DNA of 64,000 nt from Sphingomonas bacterium (GTDB taxonomy: Bacteria > Pseudomonadota > Alphaproteobacteria > Sphingomonadales > Sphingomonadaceae): assembly GCF_028292965.1 (NCBI RefSeq), contig NZ_JAQGLG010000077.1, forward strand, positions 31,966 through 95,965, written 5' to 3'. Of the stretch, positions 21,633 through 29,956 are shown piece by piece. The notes beneath the pieces were generated by a model. That model had not been told where the DNA came from, made no database searches, and was given only the letters and a program-made list of their open reading frames with translations. Positions within the stretch are counted from its first letter, which is position 1, and each line of letters starts with the position of its first letter. The translations under genes and the position numbers were made by a program.

Positions 21633-23021
21633 CTAGCGCACGCCTTCCGGCCACAGCACGACGCGGATCGTCTGCAGGATGATCAGCAGGTCGAGGAAGG
21701 GCGAATAGTTCTTGGCGTAATAGAGGTCGTATTCGAGCTTCTGGCGCGAATCGTCGATCGACGCGCCATAGGGATAGTTGATCTGAGCCCAGCCGGTGAT
21801 GCCGGGCTTCACCATGTGACGCTCGGCATAATAATTGAGCTGCTGTTCGAGGTCGTCGACGAATTGCGGGCGTTCAGGCCGCGGGCCGACGAAGCTCATC
21901 TCGCCCTTCAGGACGCTCCAGCATTGCGGCAGCTCGTCGATCCGCGTCTTGCGGATGAAGCGGCCGACGCGGGTGATGCGCGGGTCGTCCTTCTCTGCCC
22001 AGACCGCCTTGCCGCCGACTTCGGCGTCCTGGCGCATCGAGCGCAGCTTGATGCAGTCGAAACCCTCGCCGAACAGCCCGACGCGGCGCTGGCGGTAGAA
22101 GGCCGGGCCCTTGCTCTCGAACTTGATGGCGATCGCGGTGATCATGATCACCGGCAATGCCAGCGTCAGCAGCAACAGGCTGACGCAGATGTCGAACAAG
22201 CGCTTGAACGCACTGGAGAACATGCGGCCCGAGGAGAAGCCATCGGAGAAGATCAGCCAGCTCGGATTGACGCTCTGCAGGTCGACGCGGCCGGTCTCTC
22301 GCTCGAGGAAGGTCGATATCTCGTTGACGTGCACGCCGGTGGTCTTGATGCGCAGCAGATCCTTGAGCGGCAGCGCGTTGCGGCGTTCCTCCAGCGCGAG
22401 TACGACTTCGCTGGCGTTCAAAAGCACGACATGGTCGGCGAGGTTGTAGATTGCATCACGCGCGATTGCCTCGGGGATGACGCGATTGGCTTCGCTCATC
22501 GAGACATAGCCAACCACGACGAAGGCCGATCCAGGCTGTTGCGCCAGCGCCTTGAGGCGCGCGGCGCGGGCGCCGGCGCCGAGCACGACGATGCGGCGCT
22601 TGAACGCCTGGCCGCCGAGCAGCTTGCCGAGCAGGATACGCAGCGCGAACAGCAGCACGACCGCAAAGCCCATCGAATAGAGCAGGTTGGAGCGCCAGAA
22701 GGCCAGTTCGGGCACGATGAAGAAGATCACCGCCTGGACGATCACGCCGAGCGAAATAGCGACCAGCAGCCGCGCCGCGGCGATGCGCAGCGATTGCAGC
22801 GAGTTGGCGCTGTACACGCCGACTGCGATCATCGCGGTCATCAGGCTGAAAGCGAAGGTGGCGAGCTGCCAGGCGCGGGTCGCGATCGGCGGGATCGCCA
22901 TGCCGACCTGTCCGGCGCGCGTCGTCCAGCCCAGCTCGCCGGCCGTGATCAGCATCACGAGGTCGAGCAGGCCGAGCAGCAGCACGGCGTTCGGGATATA
23001 ATGCTTGAACAACCTGACCAT
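21633..23021 (-). CDS. TIGR03013-family XrtA/PEP-CTERM system sugar transferase (polyprenyl glycosylphosphotransferase)
   Basis: A 462-residue membrane enzyme that starts exopolysaccharide repeat units by transferring a sugar phosphate to polyprenyl phosphate. N-terminal TM segments (VLLLGLLDLVMLITAG; ATFAFSLMTAMIAVGVY; two more by residue ~125) precede a nucleotide-binding-like middle region (IVVLGAGARAARLKALA) and the bacterial sugar transferase domain (KRLFDICVSLLLLTLALPV, FVGPRPERPQFV, KPGITGWAQINYPYG, YDLYYAKNYS). ATG 23021 is chosen for its AAGG ribosome site. It is the first gene of the prsK-prsR-prsT operon. Confidence 0.92.
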   Translation of the reverse strand: MVRLFKHYIPNAVLLLGLLDLVMLITAGELGWTTRAGQVGMAIPPIATRAWQLATFAFSLMTAMIAVGVYSANSLQSLRIAAARLLVAISLGVIVQAVIFFIVPELAFWRSNLLYSMGFAVVLLFALRILLGKLLGGQAFKRRIVVLGAGARAARLKALAQQPGSAFVVVGYVSMSEANRVIPEAIARDAIYNLADHVVLLNASEVVLALEERRNALPLKDLLRIKTTGVHVNEISTFLERETGRVDLQSVNPSWLIFSDGFSSGRMFSSAFKRLFDICVSLLLLTLALPVIMITAIAIKFESKGPAFYRQRRVGLFGEGFDCIKLRSMRQDAEVGGKAVWAEKDDPRITRVGRFIRKTRIDELPQCWSVLKGEMSFVGPRPERPQFVDDLEQQLNYYAERHMVKPGITGWAQINYPYGASIDDSRQKLEYDLYYAKNYSPFLDLLIILQTIRVVLWPEGVR

Positions 23022-23077
23022 TGCGACCCAGCCTTCTGCCCCGGGATTGTAAGGGATCCCGACACTTGGCCTTCGGA

Positions 23078-23094
23078 TGTCGCAGAAATTGACA
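23078..23094. promoter_or_regulatory. Candidate PEP-CTERM box (TGTC-N9-GACA palindrome)
   Basis: TGTCGCAGAAATTGACA is an inverted repeat (TGTC/GACA arms) in the shared upstream region of the sugar transferase operon and manC. PrsR-type regulators act at conserved upstream boxes, so this is the best candidate PrsR site here. I did not find a convincing sigma-54 -24/-12 element (GG-N10-GC) downstream on either strand. Confidence 0.45.
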
Positions 23095-23187
23095 AACAAA
23101 GGTTGAACGCGGCGGATCGCTCTTGATCCAGGGCAGTTTCAACTGCCACGGTCTGCGGCTATCGCGGCCATAACAGGAGTTGCTTGC

Positions 23188-24240
23188 ATGGACGTTGCCG
23201 CGCCGATCGTTCCCGTCATTCTGTCCGGTGGATCGGGTACCCGGTTGTGGCCGATGTCGACGGCCGAGCGGCCAAAGCAGATGCTGGCGCTGACCGCCGA
23301 ACAGACCATGCTCCAACTCACCGCGCGGCGCGCGCATGGCGAGCGCTTCGCCGCGCCGATCGTCGTCGCCAATGCACGCCATGCCGATATGGTCGAGAGC
23401 CAGTTGCGCGATGTCGCCGCCGCGGCACAGGCGCTGATCCTCGAGCCCGTGGGGCGCAACACCGCGCCGGCGATCGCGCTTGCCGCGATCGCGGCGGGTG
23501 GCGGCGATGCGCCGCTGCTGGTGATGCCATCGGACCATGTGATATCCGATGTCCCGGCCTTTCATGCCGCGATTCATGCCGCGCTGCCGCTGGTCGAGCA
23601 GGGCTGGCTGGTGACCTTCGGCATCGCCGCCGACGCGCCGGAGACCGGTTATGGCTGGATCCATATCGGCGAGGAGATCGCCGGCGGCGTGCACCGCGTG
23701 GTCAGCTTCGTGGAGAAGCCGCCGCGCGACCGCGCCGAGGCGATGCTGGCGGGCGGCGACCATGCATGGAATGGCGGCATCTTCCTGTTCCGCGCCGATA
23801 TCTATCTCGGCGCGCTGGCGGTGCACGCGCCGGACATGCTCGCCGCCTGCCAACAGGCGATGGATAGCGCCGTTCGCGATGGCCGGCGCATTTTCCCCGA
23901 TGAGGCTGCCTTCGGCGCCGCACCGGCGGACTCGATCGACTATGCCGTGATGGAAAAGGCCGAGCGGGTGGCGGTGGTGCCGGTCAATATGGGGTGGAGC
24001 GACGTCGGCAGCTGGGACGCACTGCATGCGATCAGCGATTGCGACGACGGCGGCAACAGCGTCGTAGGCGATGTCGTGATGCTCGAAACGACCAATTGCC
24101 TGGTCCGCAGCGATGGTCTGCGCGTGGCGACACTGGGGGTGGCCGATCTGATCGTCGTGGCCAGTGGCAATGATGTCCTGATCCTGCCACGCGGACGGTC
24201 GCAGGACGTCAAGAAGCTTATCGACGCGATGAAGGGATGA
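23188..24240 (+). CDS. manC: Mannose-1-phosphate guanylyltransferase
   Basis: A 350-residue nucleotidyltransferase that makes GDP-mannose from GTP and mannose 1-phosphate. Signature LSGGSGTRLWPMSTAERPKQML is at the N-terminus, with EPVGRNTAPAIALAA, MPSDHVI, FVEKP and WNGGIFLFR following, then a short C-terminal beta-helix region. It lacks the isomerase domain of bifunctional ManC/AlgA, so mannose-6-phosphate isomerase must be encoded elsewhere. ATG 23188 has AGGAG eight bases upstream. It is divergent from the exopolysaccharide regulatory operon, consistent with supplying its sugar. Confidence 0.92.
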   Translation: MDVAAPIVPVILSGGSGTRLWPMSTAERPKQMLALTAEQTMLQLTARRAHGERFAAPIVVANARHADMVESQLRDVAAAAQALILEPVGRNTAPAIALAAIAAGGGDAPLLVMPSDHVISDVPAFHAAIHAALPLVEQGWLVTFGIAADAPETGYGWIHIGEEIAGGVHRVVSFVEKPPRDRAEAMLAGGDHAWNGGIFLFRADIYLGALAVHAPDMLAACQQAMDSAVRDGRRIFPDEAAFGAAPADSIDYAVMEKAERVAVVPVNMGWSDVGSWDALHAISDCDDGGNSVVGDVVMLETTNCLVRSDGLRVATLGVADLIVVASGNDVLILPRGRSQDVKKLIDAMKG

Positions 24241-24355
24241 TGGAGGCCATATACCCCTGACATAATTCCCTGTGCAGAAGGGCTCTGGCCGCGCCTTGCG
24301 GGCGGGGCTGTGCCGGGCCGAATTTTGTCAGTCGCGCCTGTCGGCAAGAAGTGCG

Positions 24356-25546
24356 CTAGCCGAGCCGCAGAGCCTCGAGCTCAGCATAGGGCGCGGCCAT
24401 ATATTGCTCGACCACTGCCAGCACCTCGGGCGTCGCTTCCGCCCGCTTGTCGGCCCCGTCCGGGACGAATTTCCGCTCCTTGGACTTCACGTCCTGCCGG
24501 GTGGCGTCCTGCATCGCTGCCTGGTCCGCCGCATCGATCGCCATACCGAAATGCGGGAGCATGCGTTCCGCCACGGCGTCCGGCATTTCGTTGTAGTTGA
24601 TCAGGATTCCGCCGCCGCTCGCCATGCCATCGACGGCCGCTCGGCAGATCTGGCCCAGCACATTGGCACCATGAGCCAGCACCGAATCTTCGCTGTTGGC
24701 GGCGAAGGTATCCTGCTGGATTTCGCCGGGCACGGCCATCATTCCAGCCTGGCGCTTCTGGGAGACCATGACCTCGAGCGGATCGCGGTACATGAACACC
24801 CATGGCGTATCGGGAAAGGCTGCGCGAAACAGCGGCAGCGCCTTGATGTGCCAGGCGTCGAGCTTGATGACATAGCGCCGCCCATCGCCCGCCCGGTCGC
24901 GGCCGAGCGCGGCGACGACCGCGCGCAAGACGCGCACATGGATGTCGAGTGGCAGCCCCGGAATCTGGTGGTTGAGCTGGACTGCGCCGTCGATCGGGGC
25001 CGCTTCAGAGGCGACGATCGAGCCCGGCAGCGCCGCGATCATCTGTGCCGCCAGGGTCGAGCCGCAGCGCGACATGTGGAAGATGAAACCGTCGGGCATC
25101 AGCGCATCGTCCGGGACGGGCGCATCGATCAGGCTCTGCAGCGTCGAGCGTTTGGTCAGCAACCGATTGATCGGCAGGCAACCGGCGGTGCGCGCCGAGC
25201 TTTCGAAGAAGGATTCCTGCAGTGGCGCACCCGCGAAATGCGTCCAGCTTATCGCTGCACCTTGAGGCGTGGGTACGATGGCGGTCGGTAACCATTGCCG
25301 GGGCGGATAGCCGTCATTGGTGGCGTCGCCGCCGCTCCACCGCGCTATGCCGAGCGGGTCGGGCTTCAGCGCATGATACAGCATGTCCTCATCGAGCATG
25401 ATCGCCTGATCTGCGGCGGCGGCAATCACGGCGGCATTAAACTCTTCCGGAAGATAGAGCGGGGCAAGCATGTCCTGCAGCGCCGTGTCTTTCGAGACCA
25501 TCGCGCGGAGTTGTTCGATCGGGGTGAGGCTTTCGCTTGGCTGCAC
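24356..25546 (-). CDS. Sulfotransferase family protein with Nif11-like N-terminal domain
   Basis: A ~396-residue protein. Residues ~8-60 (PIEQLRAMVSKDTALQDMLA, then PEEFNAAVI...DEDMLYHAL) match the spacing of the Nif11 leader-like fold. The C-terminal part is a PAPS-dependent sulfotransferase: 5'-phosphosulfate loop FIFHMSRCGSTLAAQM (~154-169), 3'-phosphate binding VFMYRDPLEVMVS (~250-262), and a final KERKFVPD-type segment. A GTG at 25546 is preferred as start (AGGGA six bases before). An in-frame ATG at 25633 would add 29 residues and overlap the divergent gene's start codon. The substrate is unknown: a peptide or glycan are both open. Confidence 0.75.
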   Translation of the reverse strand: MQPSESLTPIEQLRAMVSKDTALQDMLAPLYLPEEFNAAVIAAAADQAIMLDEDMLYHALKPDPLGIARWSGGDATNDGYPPRQWLPTAIVPTPQGAAISWTHFAGAPLQESFFESSARTAGCLPINRLLTKRSTLQSLIDAPVPDDALMPDGFIFHMSRCGSTLAAQMIAALPGSIVASEAAPIDGAVQLNHQIPGLPLDIHVRVLRAVVAALGRDRAGDGRRYVIKLDAWHIKALPLFRAAFPDTPWVFMYRDPLEVMVSQKRQAGMMAVPGEIQQDTFAANSEDSVLAHGANVLGQICRAAVDGMASGGGILINYNEMPDAVAERMLPHFGMAIDAADQAAMQDATRQDVKSKERKFVPDGADKRAEATPEVLAVVEQYMAAPYAELEALRLG

Positions 25547-25631
25547 CGAATTTCCCTGGATGATGACGGACGGGTGGCTTGCACCACTGCGCGTACCGCC
25601 TATCGTGGCAGGCGTGCTTGAACAATCTCCC

Positions 25632-26204
25632 ATGACGATCCCCGATCGCGTGCGCTTGCCCTTCGCCTTCGACGCCGCGCGGCTGGTCGCCGATCTCGAC
25701 CATGTGGTGCGCGGAAACTGGATCGCGCATTTCGTGAAACAGAATTACGACGGGGTGTGGGACGTGCTGCCGTTGCGCGGCAAGGCCGGCGCCACCCATC
25801 CGGTGATGATGATCTATTCGGACCCGAGTGCGACCGAATTCGAGGATGGGCCGTTGCTCGACGAGACGCCGTATATCCGCGCGTTGCTGTCGGCATTCCG
25901 CTGCCCCCTGCGGTCGGTGCGGCTGATGCGGCTGACCCCAGGCTCGATGATCAAGGAGCATGACGATGGTGACCTCGCCGCCGAATGGGGCATGGCGCGA
26001 ATCCATGTGCCGATCACTACCAACCCGCAGGTCGAGTTCATGGTCAACCGGGTGCCGGTGGTGATGGCACCGGGCGAGGCCTGGTATCTGCGCCTGTCCG
26101 ACAAGCACAGCGTCGCCAATCGCGGCACCACCGACCGCGTCCATCTGGTGATCGACGCGGTTGCGGACGATTGGCTGCTCGACCTGCTGAAGCGCGCCGC
26201 CTGA
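25632..26204 (+). CDS. Aspartyl/asparaginyl beta-hydroxylase domain protein
   Basis: A 190-residue 2-oxoglutarate/Fe(II) oxygenase of the AspH-like family. The iron ligands appear as His and Asp in MIKEHDDGDL and a distal His in KHSVANRG or RVHLVIDAVAD, with the 2-oxoglutarate Arg in NRGTTDRVH. The family core RIHVPITTNPQVEFMVN is present. It probably hydroxylates Asp/Asn or a related side chain in a protein, peptide or small molecule. It is divergent from the sulfotransferase, with 85 bp between preferred starts. No strong ribosome site precedes the ATG. Confidence 0.85.
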   Translation: MTIPDRVRLPFAFDAARLVADLDHVVRGNWIAHFVKQNYDGVWDVLPLRGKAGATHPVMMIYSDPSATEFEDGPLLDETPYIRALLSAFRCPLRSVRLMRLTPGSMIKEHDDGDLAAEWGMARIHVPITTNPQVEFMVNRVPVVMAPGEAWYLRLSDKHSVANRGTTDRVHLVIDAVADDWLLDLLKRAA

Positions 26205-26207
26205 GCT

Positions 26208-28076
26208 TCAGGCCATCAACGCCTCGACCTGGTCGAGCGTGTCCTTGAAGGTCGCGATCACCGCCTGATAGGGCGCGCCAGTGGTCATATCGAGCCCGGC
26301 GCGCTTGAGGATGTCGACCGGATAATCCGAGCCGCCGGCCTTCAGCACCGACAGGTAATTGTCGCGTTCCTTCGCGCCGCCCTTAAGGATCGAGCGCGCG
26401 AAATAGGACGCTGCCGAGATGCAGGTGGCATATTGATAGACATAGAAGCTGGTGTAGAAATGGGGGATGTAGGCCCATTCCGAGGCGTAGGTGTCGGGCA
26501 CCATGACCTTCTCGCCGTGATAACGGCGCAGCAGGTCGAGATAGGTCGCGCTGAGTTTCTCGCCCGACAGGCCTTCGCCGGCCTCGGCCTTGTCGTGGAT
26601 CGCCAGTTCGAACTCGGCGAACATGGTCTGGCGGTAGAAGGTGCCGCGGATGCCTTCGAGTTGCTGGCCGAGATAGAAGAGTTTCTCTTCCTTCGTCTTG
26701 GCCTGCTTGACCATGTACGCGGCAAGCAGCTGCTCGTTGCAGGTCGAGGCGATCTCGGCGAGGAAGATCGGGTAATCCGACTTGTCGTAGATCTGCGTCT
26801 TGTTGGCGAACAGGGTGTGCATGGCATGGCCCCATTCATGGGCATAGGTCGTCATGCCCTCATAATTCTCGCCCAGGTTGAGCAGCAGATAGGGGTGCAC
26901 GTCATAGGCCGCGCCGGGGTTCATATAGGCACCCGACTTCTTGCCTGGGCGGGGCAGGGGGTCCATCCACTTGGCAGCGGTCGCCTTTGACAGGGTCGCG
27001 ACATAATCGGGGCCGAGCGGCGCCAGCGCCTGCAGCACGGTGGTGCGCATCTCCGGCACGGTGACCTTCTTGTCGAGCTGCACCAGCGGCGGATAGATGT
27101 CGTAATAGGCCATGTCGGGCAGCTTGAGCATGCGCCGGCGCAGGTCGAAATAGCGATGCAGCTGGGGCAGGCCGGTGTTGGTTTCACGGACGAGCGAGCG
27201 GTACACCGTCTCGGGAATGTTGCTGCCCGACAGATACATGGCGAGCGACGTCGGATATTTGCGCGCCTTCTTGCGGAAGATGTCGGCCTTCACATGGCTG
27301 AGATAGGCGGCGCCGAGCGAGCTCTGGAATTTCCCGTATTCGGCCCAGAAAGTGTCGAACACCAGCTTGCGGTCGGCGCGGTTTGGCGCGTCGCGGTTGA
27401 GCGTATAGGCCTGATCGTCGAGGCGGACCTGCTTGCCGGTCGACAGGGTGACGGTCGGCCAGGGAATGTCCGAGGCGACGAGTTGCTCGCGGATATCGCG
27501 CGATCCCGAGAAGGGCGAGGAAGTGCCGGCGAGCAGGTTCTCGCCTTCAGGCGACAAAGTGTGCTCGGCCTGGCGGATGATGTCGGCGAGATAGAAATCG
27601 AAGCGTGATTTTAGCGCGGCGTTGGCGGCGAGGAAGCCGTCGATCTTCGCCTTCCCCATTGCCAGCAGTTCGGGCGCGACCCATGAGGTCGCCTCGCCGA
27701 ACGCAGTGAACATATCGGTCGCCTGGGCCTGCTTTTCCTGATTGGCCGAGACGCGCAGATCGGCGTCCGCCTTGAGACTGATATAGGTATAGACCCGCCC
27801 GGCGACGCGGCCGAGATCGGACTGGGCGATCAGCGCGGCGGCGAGCGCGTCGGCGCTCGTGCCGAGCGTGCCCTTATATTTGAGCAAGCCGGGAATGTCG
27901 GCCAGCACCTTCTTGCGTGCGGCGTCCCATGCCGCGTCGTCGGCATAAAGATCGCCGAGATCCCACGCCGCCATATCGCTCGGTGTCGCCTTATCCTGAG
28001 CCCAGGCCGGCACCGTGAGGGCGAGCGAGACGAGGGCGGTGGCGGCCAGGGCCTCGCGGCGGGACAGTTCGGTCAT
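26208..28076 (-). CDS. pepF: Oligoendopeptidase F (M3 family), exported
   Basis: A 622-residue zinc metallopeptidase. The HExxH motif is in TYAHEWGHAMHTLF (~residue 410), with the third ligand Glu expected in FLAEIASTCNE. The helical N-terminal half is typical of M3B. The N-terminus MTELSRREALAATALVSLAL resembles a twin-arginine signal ending AWAQ, so the enzyme should act in the periplasm, unlike cytosolic PepF. ATG 28076 has GAGG seven bases upstream. Its 3' end meets the convergent hydroxylase gene with 3 bp between them. Confidence 0.92.
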   Translation of the reverse strand: MTELSRREALAATALVSLALTVPAWAQDKATPSDMAAWDLGDLYADDAAWDAARKKVLADIPGLLKYKGTLGTSADALAAALIAQSDLGRVAGRVYTYISLKADADLRVSANQEKQAQATDMFTAFGEATSWVAPELLAMGKAKIDGFLAANAALKSRFDFYLADIIRQAEHTLSPEGENLLAGTSSPFSGSRDIREQLVASDIPWPTVTLSTGKQVRLDDQAYTLNRDAPNRADRKLVFDTFWAEYGKFQSSLGAAYLSHVKADIFRKKARKYPTSLAMYLSGSNIPETVYRSLVRETNTGLPQLHRYFDLRRRMLKLPDMAYYDIYPPLVQLDKKVTVPEMRTTVLQALAPLGPDYVATLSKATAAKWMDPLPRPGKKSGAYMNPGAAYDVHPYLLLNLGENYEGMTTYAHEWGHAMHTLFANKTQIYDKSDYPIFLAEIASTCNEQLLAAYMVKQAKTKEEKLFYLGQQLEGIRGTFYRQTMFAEFELAIHDKAEAGEGLSGEKLSATYLDLLRRYHGEKVMVPDTYASEWAYIPHFYTSFYVYQYATCISAASYFARSILKGGAKERDNYLSVLKAGGSDYPVDILKRAGLDMTTGAPYQAVIATFKDTLDQVEALMA

Positions 28077-28166
28077 TGGCAAGCCTCGATAGAAAGGGAC
28101 GCGCCTGTTTGCCTCGCGGCCCGATGAAAGAAAAGAGCGTTTTGCCCCGCTAAGGCACCTTGACTC

Positions 28167-28192
28167 TATAACGTGTTATATAGCAGGTTATA
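28167..28192 (+). promoter_or_regulatory. Candidate MarR-type operator
   Basis: TATAAC-GT-GTTATA is an inverted repeat, with a further GTTATA half-site 12 bp downstream, in an AT-rich stretch 20-45 bp before the MarR-GNAT gene. It lies between that gene and the divergent pepF, and could control both. The binding protein is inferred from adjacency. Confidence 0.5.
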
Positions 28193-28211
28193 TTGACTGG
28201 CGGAGGTTCGA

Positions 28212-29147
28212 ATGTACGATGCGATTGCGATTGAAGGTGCGGTGATGCTGGGCAGCCGTTTGAAGCGGCTGGCGGAGCGGTTGCAGGCCGGGGCGGAGCG
28301 CATGGCGGCGGACGCCGGCCTGCCGACGCAGCCGAGCCAGATGCCATTGCTCGCCTTGCTGCATCGCCATGGGCCGGTGACGGTTGGCGAGGCGGTGGAG
28401 TTGCTCGGCATCAGCCAGCCGGCGGTGACGCGTATCCTGTCGCGGCTGGTGGAGATGGGGCTGGTCGAGACGAGCCGGCGTGGGCGCGATCAGCGGCATA
28501 AGACGATCGCGCTGACGGAACGGGGCGGCGAGGTTATCGAGACGGCGGCGACGGTGCTGTGGCCGCAATTGCGGGCGGCAGTCGCGGAGCTATGTGATGC
28601 CGATGCCATGCTTGGGCAAATCGCGGCGGCAGAACACGCCTTGGCCGAGCGGCCGCTCGACCAGCGACCATCGGGCGGGCTGGCGATCCGGCGCTTCAGC
28701 GATGACCTTGCCGAGGATTTCTACCGCATCAATGCCGAGTGGATCGAGGCGACCTTCTCGCTGGAGCCGGCCGATATCGAGGTGCTGAGCGATCCGCGCG
28801 GGCGCATCATCGCTCCGGGCGGGGAGATCCTGTTCGTCACCGCGCCGGGCCTCGGCGTGATCGGCACTTGCGCCCTGCGGAAAACCGGCGAGCGCGAGTT
28901 CGAGCTGACCAAGATGGGCGTCTCGGCCGCAGCGCGCGGGCGCAAGGCGGGCGAATTCCTGCTCCGCGCGACGATCGACCGCGCTTATGCACTGGGCTGC
29001 GACCGGCTCTATCTGCTGAGCAATGCCAAGAATCAGGCGGCGGTGCATCTCTACGAGAAGAACGGTTTCGTGCACGACGCCGGCATCATGGCCGAATTCG
29101 GCGCACGCTATGCCCGGTGCGATGTCGCCATGCTGCACCGGCGGTAA
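28212..29147 (+). CDS. MarR-family regulator fused to GNAT N-acetyltransferase
   Basis: A 311-residue fusion. Residues ~10-145 form a MarR winged helix (LLALLHRHGPVTVGEAVELLGISQPAVTRILSRLVEMGLVET, wing RRGRDQRHKTIALTERG). Residues ~150-311 are a GNAT domain (FYRINAEWIE, ELTKMGVSAAARGRKAGEFLLRATI, LYLLSNAKNQAAVHLYEKNGFV). GGAGG lies five to six bases before the ATG. The regulator-enzyme fusion is a known architecture, but substrate and effector are unknown. Probably autoregulated through the palindrome upstream. Confidence 0.92.
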   Translation: MYDAIAIEGAVMLGSRLKRLAERLQAGAERMAADAGLPTQPSQMPLLALLHRHGPVTVGEAVELLGISQPAVTRILSRLVEMGLVETSRRGRDQRHKTIALTERGGEVIETAATVLWPQLRAAVAELCDADAMLGQIAAAEHALAERPLDQRPSGGLAIRRFSDDLAEDFYRINAEWIEATFSLEPADIEVLSDPRGRIIAPGGEILFVTAPGLGVIGTCALRKTGEREFELTKMGVSAAARGRKAGEFLLRATIDRAYALGCDRLYLLSNAKNQAAVHLYEKNGFVHDAGIMAEFGARYARCDVAMLHRR

Positions 29148-29173
29148 TCGTCAGGCGCGAGTTCAATCCACCT

Positions 29174-29269
29174 CGTCACCCCGGACTTGTTCCGGGGTCC
29201 ACCGTGCCGCACCTGCAACGATCGCTGTGTTTGTGGAACAGTGGATGCCGGAACAAGTCCGGCATGACG
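29174..29269. repeat. Palindromic intergenic repeat, family C (copy 2)
   Basis: About 96 bp. Left hairpin CCCCGGACTTGTTCCGGGG, right ATGCCGGAACAAGTCCGGCAT, outer CGTCA/TGACG ends. Same organisation as 16032-16129. It fills the gap between convergent genes and may act as a bidirectional terminator, though there is no T run. Confidence 0.85.
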
Positions 29270-29291
29270 GTTAGGGTGATCGAGAATATTC

Positions 29292-29882
29292 CTACGCTTT
29301 GATCAGCCCCTCATGCGTCATCGCCGTCCGTACAGCCGGCCGCGCCATCATGCGGTCGCGCAGCGCGGCGACCTTGTCCGGAACGCTGACGCCCATCTTG
29401 CCCGCCCACAGCGTCATGACGAACAGATAGGCATCGGCGACGCTGACATCGGCGCCGAACAGATAGTCGCCGTCCAGCCGCTCGGCGAGATAGCCCATCC
29501 GTTTGGTGATCATCGCGCCGGCCTTGTCCTTGTCCTCGTCGGAGGCGCCGGCGAAGAACGGCTTGAAGCTCTTGTGAATCTCGGTCGAGATATAGGCCAG
29601 CATCTCGAGCAGATGGGTGCGGCCCATCGCGCCGCCTGGGGCGAGTTGCGGTGCCTGTTGCGTGATCCACTCCAGGATTGCGATGTTCTCGGATAGCGTC
29701 TCGCCGCTATCGAGCGTGAGCGCGGGGACATAACGCTTCGGGTTGATCGCGGTGAAGTCGGCACCGCTCTCGGTCTTCTTCGCCTTCAGGTCGACCTTCT
29801 CATGGTCGAAAGACAGGCCGGCTTCGTGGAGAGCGATATGGTCGGCGAGGCTGCAGGCACCGGGGGCGTAATAGAGTTTCAT
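29292..29882 (-). CDS. Glutathione S-transferase
   Basis: A 196-residue beta-class-like GST. The N-terminal thioredoxin fold begins MKLYYAPGACSLADHIALHEAG with Cys 10 in the beta-class position. It continues through INPKRYVPALTLDSGETLSENIAILEWI (cis-Pro and glutathione-binding Glu-Ser equivalent in LSEN). The all-helical C-terminal domain follows (GDYLFGADVSVADAYLFVMTLWA). ATG 29882 has AGAGGAA upstream. It follows the DUF6311 gene by 74 bp in the opposite order, as a separate unit on the same strand. Confidence 0.93.
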   Translation of the reverse strand: MKLYYAPGACSLADHIALHEAGLSFDHEKVDLKAKKTESGADFTAINPKRYVPALTLDSGETLSENIAILEWITQQAPQLAPGGAMGRTHLLEMLAYISTEIHKSFKPFFAGASDEDKDKAGAMITKRMGYLAERLDGDYLFGADVSVADAYLFVMTLWAGKMGVSVPDKVAALRDRMMARPAVRTAMTHEGLIKA

Positions 29883-29956
29883 TGGTGTGTTCCTCTCGTT
29901 GCCGGTCAAACGCCCCAGCATCGGAAAATGGACCGGGGCAATGCGCCGCCAGCATA

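Noticed and set aside
23021..23186. Sigma-54 -24/-12 promoter near the PEP-CTERM box
   Set aside because: Candidates such as TGGCAGTTGAAACTGC have GG-GC spacing off by one base; none fits well enough to report.
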